Assembly (NCBI GenBank): GCA_902651635.1
Contig: CACRSC010000032.1
Span: 496,135-536,915 of the forward strand
DNA from: Mastigamoeba balamuthi
Lineage: Eukaryota; Evosea; Mastigamoebida; Mastigamoebidae
Length of the DNA: 40,781 nucleotides
Direction of reading: 5' to 3'
Below the pieces are notes generated by a model. It saw nothing but the letters and a program-made list of their open reading frames with translations. It did not search any database and had not been told where the DNA came from. Below are positions 29,782 through 40,556 of this stretch, in pieces (the stretch's first letter is position 1; each line of letters begins with the position of its first letter). A program made the position numbers and the translations under genes.

Positions 29782-30259
29782 CCGCCCCCCGGTTGGTTGC
29801 CTCCCCCCGGCTCGCCACTGCGCTGCTGAAGCTCTACCGAGGCATAGAAAAGAGCAGTGGGCGACCGCAGAGAAGCCCCGCGGCCATGGCTGCTGGCGAA
29901 ATACCACAGTCCCGAGTTCGTGGCAGCGGGGGCATCGTCCCCTCGGTGTGTGGTCCTCTGAAGAGCCCCAACTTGCACGCGGGCGTCGAGTCACCCACGA
30001 TGGGGATTGGAGGCCGGGGCGGTGGGAGCTGGGGCTGCCTCTGTAGGTCGGCGAGTGTAGGTATCAGCCACTCCCTCAGTCCGCGGTGGCCCTGCGGGGA
30101 GACTGCTCTCGCGCGTCATTCAGCCACCGAGACCGCCCGGCCGTACTGAAGCACGCCAGCACCAACGGTAAGAGATGCTTGTTTCCATCCAAGTGGTGTA
30201 TACACTCAAGCAAATGACTCACCTCCCCCTCCATCCCCTCCTTCTCCACTCACTTCTTG
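29782..30259. other. Convergent intergenic spacer of about 480 bases
   Basis: It lies between the 3' ends of the SDR gene (plus) and the cyclase gene (minus). ORFs present are short and lack coding bias. No RNA gene or repeat was recognised. Confidence 0.4.
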
Positions 30260-32593
30260 CTAGTCCAGGCTTGAGTCGGCCGTGCTCTCGTACGACTGCC
30301 TGCTCAGCTCTCCGCTCTCGATGTGCCTCTGCAGCACGTTCAGTGCCTGGTGGTACGCGTCGAACAGGGGGCTCTGCAGGCTGTCGGTGATGAGCGCGAT
30401 GGCCTTGTCGGCGCTCTCGCCCTGGACGTGCTCGTGGATCTCGCCGAGCACCGACTGGACGTGGAGCACGTCTGCCGGGGCCATGGCGGCGGGGCAGGCC
30501 AGGTGGTAGACCCTGGTGAGGCGGGTCTTGCCCCTCAGCGACACGATGTCCAGCAGGACGCACACGTACCTGCCAGAGACCCTCTGCGCCACGGAGCCGC
30601 TCACGAGGGGCGTCACGCCGTACTCCTTGCCCAGCTGCTCCATCCTGCTGGCGACGTTGACGCCGTTGCCGCAGACCCTGCCGAGGGGGCTCAGCGGCCA
30701 CGCGGGAGCGGGAGAGAGGGCGCACGTGTAGTTGATGCGGGAGGGGCTGCCGAGGTTGCCGACGAGGACGGGGCCGCAGTGGATGCCGACCCTGCACCGC
30801 AGCGGGGCGATCTGGAGCCCCGCGGCCATCTCGTTGACGCTCTGCATCGCGCCGGCCATGTCCAGCGCCGTCTGGCACGCCGCCTGCGCAGGGTTCTCGA
30901 CCTCGTCGGGGGCCCCGTACAGAGCGAGGATGGCGTCCCCGATGAACTGCGTGCGCGGGGGGGGAGCGGGTGGCGTTGCCGGAGCCAAGTGTCAGGGGCT
31001 GGGGGATGCATCGCGCGGGCGGCCACGCGGAGAGAGGGGAGGAGAGGGACGGGAGAGCACCTTGTCGATGGTGCCGCCGTTCTTCTCGATGACGGCGCCG
31101 AGCTCCTCGAAGTAGGTGTTGAGGAGGTGGTTGAGGGTGGCGAGCTGGACCGACTCGCTGAGGGTGGTGAAGCCCTGGAGGTCGACAAAGAGGATGCCCA
31201 GGAACTTGGTGCGCATGAAGCGCTCGACGCGGCCCGTGTTGGAGCGGACGATGGCGACGACGACGGCGGGCGGGATGTAGCGGCGGAGGGCGTCCATGGC
31301 CGTCTTGAGCGACAGGAAGCTCTCCTGCATCGTCCGCATCTCCCCGATGCGCGACTTGCGGCTCTGGCGCGTCCGCAGCCCCGCGAACTGCAGCGCGCAG
31401 ATGGACGCCATGTCCCGCGCCAGGTCCCGCACAGGCACCGACACCAGCAGGCTCACCAGCGCCGCCACCCCGGCCCCCAGCAGCCCCACCCCCGCCGCCA
31501 CCGCCACCGTCTGCCACTGCACCCCCGCCAGCCGCGGCCGCGTCACCGACACCGACACCCACTGCAGCCCCCGCCGCCGCACCGGCGAGCACGACACCAG
31601 CGCCCCGCCCCCCGCCCAGAACGTCTCCCGCGCCGCCCGCGACCACGCCCCGCGCCGCGCCCGCACTGCCCGGCTCGCCAGCGCCACCAGCTCGCTGTCC
31701 ACCGCGTCGATGGCCACCGGCGACAGCGCCCCGCCCTCGGTCGTCGCCGTGCTGTTGACCGCGGGGTCTGTGCTGCCCAGGAACGTGTCGCTGCCGCTGT
31801 CCACCAGGAACACGATGCCGTCGTCGACGCCGCTGCCCAGCAGGAGCGCCCCGAGCCTCAGGATCTCGAGGTCCGACGAGACGAAGCCGATCCACTCGCC
31901 CGTCTGCCTGCTGAACGTCGAGACGTGGAAGTCGACGTAGACGCCGGGCCCGGCAGCGAAGGGGTGGCTCCAGTTGCCCTCGGCCGAGGCCCGGCGGTCC
32001 TCGCCCCAGTAGGGCAGCCCATCGGGCCTCGCGGGTTCGCACACGATCAGCGCCAGCAGCGCGAAGCTGTCGGGGTCCACAGCCCACGAGCAGTGCTCGA
32101 GCGTCGTCCTGTTGGTGCGCCAGAGCATGAAGGGCTGCCCGGACCCCGGGGGGCCCAGGGCCCACATGCCCGTCACGATGATGAGTCCTGGGTCCGGGGT
32201 CTCCTGCACGAGGACCACCCCGCTGGCGTCGTGCTGGTGCGAGACCGCCAGGCGCAGCAGGAACCGCTCGAGCTGCTCGGGGCGGCCCACGGGGTCCAGC
32301 TCCCCGTGCGACAGCGCAGACGAGGTCATCAGCGACTGGGCCTCGACCGACGACAGCTTCTCGGCCACGACGGCGGCGATCTCCTCGCTGAGGACCGCCG
32401 CCCGCTGGACGGCGCCGTCGCGGATGAGCTGGTCCGTGAGCGAGACGGTGGTGCCGACAGAGGCGACGGTGACGAGGGCCAGCGAGCCCACAACGAGGAC
32501 CAGCAGCACCGCCAGGATCGGCACAGACGCGTGCGCGCAGATCCTGCCTGTGCTCGACGTGCTCGTGTCGGTCGGCTGGTGCACGCGGGCCAT
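30260..32593 (-). CDS. Receptor-type class III adenylyl/guanylyl cyclase, 723 aa
   Basis: Exons 32593-31061, 30946-30726 and 30677-30260 (phases 0 and 2) give 724 codons. Residues about 24-48 form a membrane helix, then a Cache-like extracellular sensor of about 320 residues (GNWSHPFAAGPGVYVDFHVSTF), a second helix near 360-385 and a HAMP-like linker. The cyclase domain has both metal Asp residues, Asp471 (FVDLQGF) and Asp515 (FIGDAI), exactly 44 apart as usual. It also has Lys511 (IDK), RVGIHCGPVLVGNLG, and Asn592/Arg596 (GNGVNVASR). Lys with Thr585 at the base-selecting positions favours ATP as substrate and cAMP as product. It should be a plasma-membrane sensor; the ligand is unknown. Confidence 0.93.
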
Positions 32594-33616
32594 GCTAACT
32601 TTAGAACTAGTACCGGGGGTGGTCGGCCAGAGACCTACGCCGGACGATGACGGAACGCTGGTTTCGGTACTTCGCCATGTTGGTCCATTTCATGTTTTGC
32701 AATGGAATAAGTACTCGGGTCTCCGAAAAACCCGTAAAGGGGCCTCTCAGGAGTACCGGCCAGCGGAGACATCCACGGCGTTGTGGACACACAAGTTAGC
32801 AGGCATCGAGGCGTGTCCAGCTGGTGGTTTCATTCATCACAGAAAACGCAAGCTTCCTGTCAGAGAAAGTGGGGGAGCAAGAATGACAGACCCGAAAAAA
32901 TTCTCGGGTGAGAGCCAAAGTTGCACCACCGAGAGAAAGATGTGAGCCAGTCAAACTGACCCACCCACAAGAAGAGAGCGCCCCGAGTGGCCCGCTCTCG
33001 GAATCTCAGTGGGCAGAGTGTGTGCATGCTCGATTGGGGAGGCACCTGAGGGAGCTGTGACGGCCAGCTTACAGGGGGGTTAAAAAGGACACGGCCTCTG
33101 TGGGGTATGCAGGAGGCAGATGAGGCACATCATGCAGTACCAGCTGCGCAGTCACGAAAACGGGAAGGGGAGTTGCCATAACAGGTGGTGTGCCAGTTGA
33201 GGAATCGCAGCACCGCGCAGTTGAGGAACAACACTCGCTGAGTCGGGTCGAATGATGTCCTGGTCCCCCCTTCTGCCGCTTCTGAACGTAGTGCACTGCC
33301 ACTGTAGCTACCAAGGCTTCACCGGAGGCTGATCCACCTTACACAATGGCTGCAGAGTTATCACAGCCGGAGCAAGCTGAAGAGATCATAGAGCATTCGC
33401 TTCTCCACCTTTGCAGCGTGCGGTCCTGCAGCACAGCCACCGGAGACCAGCCTATTGTGCCCACAGACACTTTTTTCCTCATCAGATAGAGAAATAGATT
33501 TTCTCCAGGATCTGCAGGAGAAATATCTCGTTGGGGTTTTTTGATATTTCGGGCCGTTTTCTTTTTTTCGAAAGCGCGCAAGAGAAGCGACAGCAGCAGC
33601 GCAGGCCAGCCCAGCC
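32594..33616. other. Divergent intergenic region of about 1 kb
   Basis: The cyclase and Sec1/Munc18 genes are transcribed away from each other. The stretch is lower in GC than the genes. No ORF with coding bias, no RNA gene and no repeat was recognised. Both promoters must be here; T-rich and AT-rich sequence (33480-33580) just before the Sec1 start is one likely core region. Confidence 0.45.
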
Positions 33617-36600
33617 ATGGAGCGCGACAGCCTCCTGGAGATCGCCAAGCGCCGCATCATCCGCGAGCTGATCGGCTCGGTGCGGCGCTCCGAGGCCGAG
33701 GCGGAGCAGCCCGTGAGCCCCGTGGCCTCGGACTCGCCCTCCAAGCCCCTCGCCTCCGCCGCCGCCGCGGCCCCGCGCAGGCCCGCCCAGCGCCCAGAGG
33801 ACGCCTGGTACGTCCTCGTCGTCGACAAGCGCGCCCTCCGCATCATCAGCGCCGCCCTGCGCATGTTCGACGTCATGGAGGAGCACATCACCGGTGATAC
33901 GACTTTTTGTTTCTTGTTTTCGAGATTCTCCCCCCGAGATTCAATGTCGAATCGCGAATTGAATTGGGGATGGGGATTAGACGTGCAGGACATCGCCAAG
34001 TCGCGGCAGCCGCTGCCCGGGATGCAGGCGCTGTACCTGCTCTCGCCGTCGCCCGCGTCGATCGGGGCGTTCATACACGACTTCCCCTCGCGCGAGCGCC
34101 GCATGTACGCGGCCGCGCACCTCTACTTCACCTCGGGTGCGCCGCCATTCGCCTCCCGCCCCATCAATTGCGTGACGTCACACGGGAGGGAAATCCCCGC
34201 TCACTCGTCCGCGGGCGGCCTCTATCCGCACCGCCGCCCACCGCCCGCCCCCCCCGCGCCGCAGCGCTGCCGCAGGAGGAGCTGAGGAGGATCGCGGCGT
34301 CGCCGGCGGCGCACTATGTCAAGAGCCTCAAGGACTTCAACCTCGACTTTCTGGGTGCGGGCCGCAGTTGATGCGACCTTTCGCCCCCCGCGGGGCACAC
34401 TGACGCGGCGCCGGCACACACACACGCACGCACGCACGCACACACCGCAGCGGTCGAGCCGCGCGTGTTCCACCTGGACTCGCCCATGAGCTTCCAGAAC
34501 CTCTACTCGCCCGAGAGCAAGTCCATCCCCGCCGAGGTCACCAGCATCGCCTCCTGCGTGCGCTCGATCCCTGCCCCTCTTCCCTGTCACATCACACCAC
34601 ATCGCTGCCACATCGCTCCCCTCTTCCCTGTCACATCGCATCACATCACATCGTTCCCTCTTCGCTGTCACATCACATCGCTGCCACATCGGCCACATCG
34701 CCCCCCTCTTCCCTTCCCTGTCACATTGCTGCCACATTGTCCTTTCCCTTCTTCCCTGTCAAATCTCTGCTACATCGCCCCCTCTTCCCTGTCACATCAC
34801 ACACATCACATCACATCGCTGTCACATCGCTCCCCTCTTCCCCTCTTCCCTGTCACATCGCATCGCATCGCTCCCATCTTCCCTGTCACATCACACGCCA
34901 CACCACTGCCACATCGCATCGCTGGCCACGTGACTGAGAGGGGCTGTGGTGGTGGTGGGCGGTAGCTGGTGTCGCTGTGCCTGTCGCTGAACGAGTACCC
35001 GTACGTGCGGTACGAGCGGCACGAGCGCAACTTCCCGGAGATGATCGCCAAGGCGGTGCAGCTGGAGCTGGACAAGCTGGTGGAGCGCAAGGCCTACACG
35101 CCGCGGCAGGAGAACCGGGCGACGCTGGTGGTCTGCGGGCGCACGGTGGACCCCATGGCGCCGATCCTGATGGAGTTCACGTACCAGGCCATGGCCTACG
35201 CGCTGCTGCCCATCGACGGCGACAAGTACCGCTACAAGACGGTCAGCAACGCCAACGTCGAGGAGACGCGCGAGGTCGTCCTCGGCAACCACGACACCAT
35301 CTGGGCCAACCTCCGCCACAAGCACATTGCCGACACGACCGAGTGGCTCGTCAACACCTTCAACGGCTTCCTCTCGAGCAGCAAAGTCACCCAGGTACAC
35401 CCCACTGCCACACTCAGCCCCACCACCGCACCACTCCACTACTACCAGGGCTACTTGCCAGTTTGGGTGGGGACACTTGACCACAACTGCGCCTGTTGCG
35501 GAGTGGTGATGTCAGAGATTCAGATTATCTCTGCCTCCGGAATCCTGAAAAGTAATGGATGCGCATGTCTCTCTCTTCCTGTCACTTCCCTGACCTCCCT
35601 GGTGTTCTCCACCACCACTCGGCCACTGCACCACCAAGCCGAGGGCAACTTGCCACTTGGGGGGACACACTTGACCACAACCCCGCCTGTTACGGAGTGG
35701 TGATGTCAGAGATACAGATTCACTCTGTGCCAGCAGATTCCGGAATCCAGGAAATCTAACAGTATCTGTGCAGGTGGCGGCCAAGAAGAAGGAGGTCACG
35801 GACCTGAAGGAGATGGGGGAGGCGATCAAGGCGATGCCGCAGTACGTGGAGCTGCTGTCCAAGTACTCGCTGCACCTGTCGATCGCGTCCGAGTGCATGG
35901 CGGCGTTCAAGCGGCGGCAGCTGGACCGCCTGGCCGAGGCGGAGCAGAACATGGCGACGGGCGAGGACGCCGACGGCCGCGAGGCCAAGAACGTCATGGG
36001 CCTCGTGGCGCCCCTGCTCAACGACCCCGCCGTCAGCGTCGAGGACAAGAAGCGCCTGCTGATGCTCTACATCATCTCGCAGGAGGGCATCAAGGAGCAG
36101 GACCGCAAGCGCCTCTTCGACTACGCCAAGCTCAGCCCCGCCGACCAGACCTGCATCTCCAACCTCTTCTACCTCGGCGTCACCCTCACCGTCCGTCCTC
36201 TCCTCTCCTCTCTCCTCCGTTCTCCCGGCGGTCTCTTTGGGGGTTTTTTCTTTCTTTTTCGGATCAATTGATTTGGGCGGCGGGGACTTTTTCTGCACTG
36301 CCTCCCCGACGCCTTGCATTGCGGCCCTGTGAGGCAGCGGCACCGCCCTTGCGTGCTTTGCTGGCAGAGCTGTGGGCTGTGAGCTGGGGTGGAGCGCGTG
36401 CTGCCCTGGACTGCTTGTCTCCTCCGTGGGGTCTGCGTGGGCAGCCTGCTCTCCTCTCTGCTCTGCCCCTGCACTGCTCCTGCTGTTCTGCTTTGAGCTT
36501 GAATTGGATTTGAATTGTATTTGAATATCATTTGAATTGGATTGGGTGTGGTGGCATGGAGGTCCTCTGACTGAGCTGGTTGCTGCGGCGGGCCAGTCGG

Positions 36601-37055
36601 GGGCGCGCAAGGGCAAGTCGAAGCGGAAGAAGGAGAAGCGGAAGCGCCGCGGAGACGACGTGCCGTACGACCTGTCGCGCTACGTGCCGCGCCTGAAGAA
36701 CGTGATGCTCGACGCCATCACGGACCAGCTGCCCGCCGCCGACTTCCCCTTTGTCCGCGAGCCCCCGGCCGGCTCGCGCCTGCAGTCGGGCGAGGCGCGC
36801 AGCGGCCTGAAGAAGCAGGCGGCCGTCGCCAAGTGGGCCGAGCAGAAGGGCGCCGAGGACGCGGGGCTGGCGGCGGCGCTGGGGGGCAACAGCCCGCGGC
36901 TGATCGTCTTTGTGGCCGGCGGCATGACGCACTCGGAGATGCGCAGCGCCTACGAGGTCAGCGAGCAGGAGACGCGCCAGTGCTACATCGGCTCCACGCA
37001 CATCCTCACGCCCTCGACGTTCCTCCAGCAGCTCAGCCTCCTCAAGTCCCTCTGA
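33617..37055 (+). CDS. Sec1/Munc18 (SM) family protein, syntaxin-binding, 644 aa
   Basis: Seven exons (33617-33893, 33981-34136, 34265-34354, 34451-34557, 34966-35394, 35774-36190, 36597-37055) total 645 codons with all phases agreeing. The fold runs through: ITDVQDIAKSRQPLPGMQALYLLSPS, LKDFNLDFLAVEPRVFHLDSP, LSLNEYPYVRY, VDPMAPILMEFTYQAMAYALLPI, LRHKHIADTTEWL, MPQYVELLSKYSLHL and the C-terminal LIVFVAGGMTHSEMRSAYEVS. SM proteins clamp SNARE bundles and so control vesicle fusion. The sequence is closest to the Sec1/Munc18 branch (exocytosis at the plasma membrane) rather than Vps45 or Sly1, judged by memory. A Ser/Pro/Ala insert follows the first helix (residues about 30-55), and a basic KRKKEKRKRR insert lies near residue 500; both lengthen the protein. 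Introns 4 and 5 are repeat-rich. Confidence 0.94.
34558..34965 (+). repeat. Intron 4 of the SM gene, built of CACATC/TTCCCTGTCACATC repeats
   Basis: The 408-nt intron is almost wholly made of short interspersed units: CTCTTCCCTGTCACATCRC, CTGCCACATCG and CATCACATCAC, repeated more than ten times with small changes. On the opposite strand this reads GATGTG and GGGAAGAG. The unit is a classic slippage-expanded minisatellite. Confidence 0.85.
35395..35773 (+). repeat. Intron 5 of the SM gene, tandem duplication of ~195 bp
   Basis: Two diverged halves share ACTTGACCACAAC, CGCCTGTT-CGGAGTGGT, GATGTCAGAGAT and CAGATT (about 35469-35525 and 35664-35720). The flanking CCACC-CCACT-rich blocks and the CGGAATCC boxes that follow also repeat. 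The intron lengthened by one duplication. Confidence 0.75.
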
Positions 37056-37112
37056 GCAGAGGCCGCTGAGCTGCTGGGCTGCTGAGACGCCGGGCTTCCC
37101 CTCCCCCGCCTT

Positions 37113-37118
37113 AATAAA
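37113..37118 (+). promoter_or_regulatory. AATAAA polyadenylation signal of the SM gene
   Basis: The hexamer stands 58 bases after the stop codon at 37053-37055, in a typical position. Confidence 0.65.
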
Positions 37119-37454
37119 CAACAGCCACCACCCCCTCCCTTCCCCCTCCTGGACATTTGTTGCATCAAACGAGAGCTCCGCTGCTGTCTGGTGCCCCCAG
37201 GCCTCGAGGCCTTTGTTAATGATGCCGGTCGGGGGTGCAGGCCCTCTGGGTCCCACAAAACGAGGGACACATCAAGAGCTGGTAATGATAACCAAGAATC
37301 ATCTTCATTTGTTCACAGCACACAACCCCCAGACTTGGGTGGACGGTGGGGAGAGCTCCCGCAATTGGTCTGTGTGGCACAGAAAGGATACAACGAACGG
37401 CAAGCAGAGAGGTGCGTGCGAGACCTTCGCAGGCAGCCCAGCACTAGGGCGACT
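37119..37454. other. Convergent spacer
   Basis: About 335 bases between the SM gene and the unknown gene on the minus strand. Nothing recognisable. Confidence 0.4.
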
Positions 37455-38550
37455 CTATCTGAGCAGGCGCTGCAGCAGCTCGACGCTGCGGTCGAGGGCC
37501 CCGAGGTCGTGCAGCTCCGAGTCCCACAACGAGGAGAAGGGCCTCGTGCGCTCGATCAGCCACCACTGATAGTCGTCTGCGCAGTCGCGGGGGTGAGGGG
37601 CAGCGTGTGTGCGAGAGTGCGCGCGTGTGTGTGTGGGCCTCACAGTGCGTCAGCGCCAGCGGCGACACGCGCTGCCCCACGTGCTCCTTGATGGCCTCCT
37701 CCGACAGCTCCGGGGCCACTGCGGGGAGGCTGTCAGCGGCCGCCCTGTGCTGCGGGCTGCGGGATGCGGGGCTGCGGGGCGGTACCTATGCGGGAGACCC
37801 TGCAGAGGCGCTCCTCGTTGAAGCGGATGAGCCGCAGCATCAGCAGCGCCAGCTCGCGGGCCGTCTCCACGTGCTGCTGCGCGCAGACGTCGAGCATCGC
37901 GGCGCAGACGCCGTGGGCGCCGTGGCCGCGGCAGCGGCGGTGCGAGCGGCAGAGGGCCCGCAGGAGCCCCGCGGAGCACTCGCTGAGCGTGTCGACCTCC
38001 TCGACGAGGATCCGCAGGCACTGCCCGCACAGGCGCTCCTCGCGCAGGTCCCACTCGTCCCTGTCGGCGTCGCTGGCCAGCTGCGCCTGCAGCCCGCGCA
38101 GCTCCGCGAGGACCGCGACGAGCACGCAGACGCCCTCACACGGCCTCCCGCCCTCTGCGCAGCCCTCGCGCTGCTCCCGCCTGTGCACCAGCGCCCGCAG
38201 CCGCCGCAGCAGGCCTCCCCTGCGCTCCTCCGGGGCCGCCGGGGCCTGGCAGGCGCTGGCCCAGGGCATCTCCCACTGGGCGCAGCGCAGCGGTCAATTG
38301 AACTGCGACGAGAGCGCTCTTTCAAATAAAAGGCGGGCAGCGGGAATCGAACCACGAGGCGGTTGAGGTGGTCGAATTCGGGGCAGGCGCAGTGCTCGCG
38401 GTCCGCCAGCTGCACGATGGTGGCCAGGAGGTCCTGGGGCAGCAGCGCGGCGGGGCTGTCGCAGCCCAGGCGCGGGTGCGTGGCGGCCGCGATGACCAGC
38501 GCAGCGCAGCCGCAGAGGCCGCAGTCGTCGCCCTCAGTGCTCTGCTGCAT
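37455..38550 (-). CDS. Uncharacterised protein A of a tandem paralogue pair, 293 aa
   Basis: Exons 38550-38356, 38275-37786, 37718-37644 and 37576-37455 (phases 0, 1 and 1) give exactly 294 codons. The N-terminus has CAALVIAAATHPRLGCDSPAALLPQDLLATIVQLAD, an amphipathic LPxDLLxxI helix somewhat like an F-box start but too short to call. The rest is helical, with LLRRLRALVHRR, a CVLVAVLAELRGLQAQLAS coiled-coil-like stretch and VETARELALLMLRLIRFNEE. The C-terminus has DYQWWLIERTRPFSSLWD. Cys residues are frequent. There are no membrane segments or signal peptide. The paralogue lies immediately downstream on the map (38992-40018). The first intron contains a TTCAATTGA core. Confidence 0.75.
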
Positions 38551-38991
38551 TCGGGCAGTAGCGAGTCTAAAATTGCTGCACGCACTGCTGCTGACGGCAG
38601 GCCTCGCCGGAAATCCACCCAGCAATCGCCGATATCCGCTCGGTGTGGCGAGGGCACCCAAAGAAGGGCAAATTGCCATGTGCGAGGCGCGGCCTCCTCT
38701 GCCGCAAATTGGCTTCTGTGACAGTGCGCGCACGCCATCGCCCGATCCCGTAGAACCTCGGCAACGGCAACAAGAGGGAGATGATGAAGACCACTCAGGA
38801 TAGTACCACCACCCTACTGCATCAATTGCATGAATGATGTTCTTCCTTATCTCGCAAAAAGTGCCCGGATCGGATACGCAGTCCAGACTCCAGCCCACCA
38901 CGTGTGTTGTCCCTTCTCATTCTACGTCACTCTACCTCCCAGTCCATGGGGCTTTCGAAAAATACCCATTTATGCTCACTGCTGTCTCATG

Positions 38992-40018
38992 TCAGGGGGA
39001 TTTGCTTGCCAGCGACTCGGCTGTGATAGTGAGGTCCCAGCGATTTCCGAACAAGACGGGGTCAATCGTGTAGACTGTTGCCCGCACGGTGTCTGCAGAG
39101 ATGAGATGAGCCATTTCGTGGGGCAGATAGAGCAGAGCGCACAGCTAAATTTGGTGAAGTAGAACATGTCCATCCCGCGTTCTCAGCAACACTCTCCTCC
39201 AAGAACGGAGTCTCTGCCGTTGTGTGATGCAATGAGTCACAGAGTGCGTGGTACAAGAGCGCAAGGGTACCTCTGCTCAGCTTCTCCTTCCTGATGTTGA
39301 TCAGGCGCACCTCCAACAGTGCAATGTCGCGAGTCGTCTCCACAAGCTGTTCCACACACGTGCCGAGCATCGCAGTGCATATGCTAAGGGGAGGGGGGCA
39401 TGTGAGAAACGGTATCCCGAGAGAGCACCTCTGAGCACCTGCTGTGGCACATGGCATACTGCTTGGGGAAGTGCTGTGACAGAATTTGGTTGCAGAGTGT
39501 GCCCGTGCTCCTGATGCTGTGCAGCAGGCTCCACAGGTCGTCGCCTCCAAATCGAGGCCCCTCCGCTGCCAGCTCCTCCCGATCAACTGCCTCCGCCAGC
39601 TGGTGCTCAGTCTCACGCAGCTGAGCTAGATCTTCCACGAGATGGAGTATCTCATCGCATGGCTGCACTCGGTAGTTGACCTTCTTGCGCCTCGAAGTGT
39701 GCAGAAGGTCCCCGAGGCGGCTAAGCAGTCCCTTGCCCTGGCCGGGCTCGAGAATAGGGCTGAGGGAGAACCCCCACGCCATCGCCCACTGCACTCAGAG
39801 TTAGCATCCCGTTCACTGCGCATGGCCATAATGTGGAAACGGACCGCGAGACGGCTGCAGTGGCCATACGCTGTGAAGGCACAATGCTTGTGGCCTGCCA
39901 GCTGCACGATGGCTGTGAGGAGGTCCTGGGGCAGCAGTGCAGCAGGGCTGTCGCAGCCCAGGCGTGGGTGGGTGGCAGCAGCAATGACCAAAGCAGCGCA
40001 TCCGGGCTCCTCCTCCAT
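38992..40018 (-). CDS. Uncharacterised protein B, paralogue of the gene at 37455-38550, about 264 aa
   Basis: Proposed exons: 40018-39848, 39788-39427, 39383-39271, 39213-39166 and 39092-38992, summing to 265 codons. The N-terminus is nearly identical to paralogue A (CAALVIAAATHPRLGCDSPAALLPQDLL), and ICTAMLGTCVEQLVETTRDIALLEVRLI aligns with its VETARELALL helix. The intron after SRL is GC-AG, where A has GT-AG. A second GC donor (GAGGT|GC) is needed at the 39427 junction to keep frame; that and the last exon are less certain. G/C bias at third positions is weaker than in A, so B may be under relaxed selection. A start at 40105 in the same frame would add 29 residues. No function is recognised. 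Confidence 0.55.
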
Positions 40019-40556
40019 CGGCGCACAAGGCGGCACAGCCAGCCAGGGTTGCCAAACAAAGCAGTTCCGAAATAAGAACAGCAAATCGGAAATGCCCAGT
40101 GGCATTATTCAGATTTTACTCCGATGCCCTGACAGATTTCTCAGATTACAAGGATGCACTCGTGTATGTATGGCATTTGCAGGCAGTGTCTCACAGAGTT
40201 CAGAGAATAGTGCTCTGATGAGGGACGCGAGAATCACCAAGAAAAATTCGAACATTAAATCCTCTTTACTTCTTACGGACTTCAAAATGCACAAGCAAGT
40301 AATGTTGCCTGCTTTTTGAGCCACCACTGAAAGGCCATGATCACGCGGTGACCATGATGCAAAGATTATTGATATAATTGGCGTCACTGAGTCAGAAGGC
40401 GCCCTCTGGAACAGAACCTCTGAAGAATGAGAAGACAGAACAACAGCACCTTAACAAACGAATTTGAGCACAAGAAAATACAAACTGCCCTCAGAGAATT
40501 CTTTAATTAGACTTAACGATGATAGAACTCAAATCGGAAAAAGAAAAAGAGACATA
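40019..40556. other. AT-rich right-end spacer without a gene
   Basis: The GC content falls sharply beyond about 40050. No ORF with coding bias is present. The region leads into the palindromic repeat at 40557. Confidence 0.45.

Noticed and set aside
30323-32650. 775-codon plus-strand ORF opposite the cyclase
   Set aside because: It passes through both introns of the cyclase gene and shows no motif; it is an antisense shadow of G/C-ending codons.
34558-34965. CACATC repeats considered as a CRISPR array
   Set aside because: Units are short, adjacent and degenerate with no spacers of fixed length, and they lie inside a spliced intron of a eukaryotic gene.
38332-38365. tRNA-like B box GGTTCGATTCC followed by TTTT on the minus strand
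   Set aside because: It spans the exon 1 donor of protein A. No acceptor pairing or anticodon arm exists, and the bases are explained by a coding and splice sequence shared with paralogue B (CTC|GTGGTTCG against CTC|GCGGTCCG).
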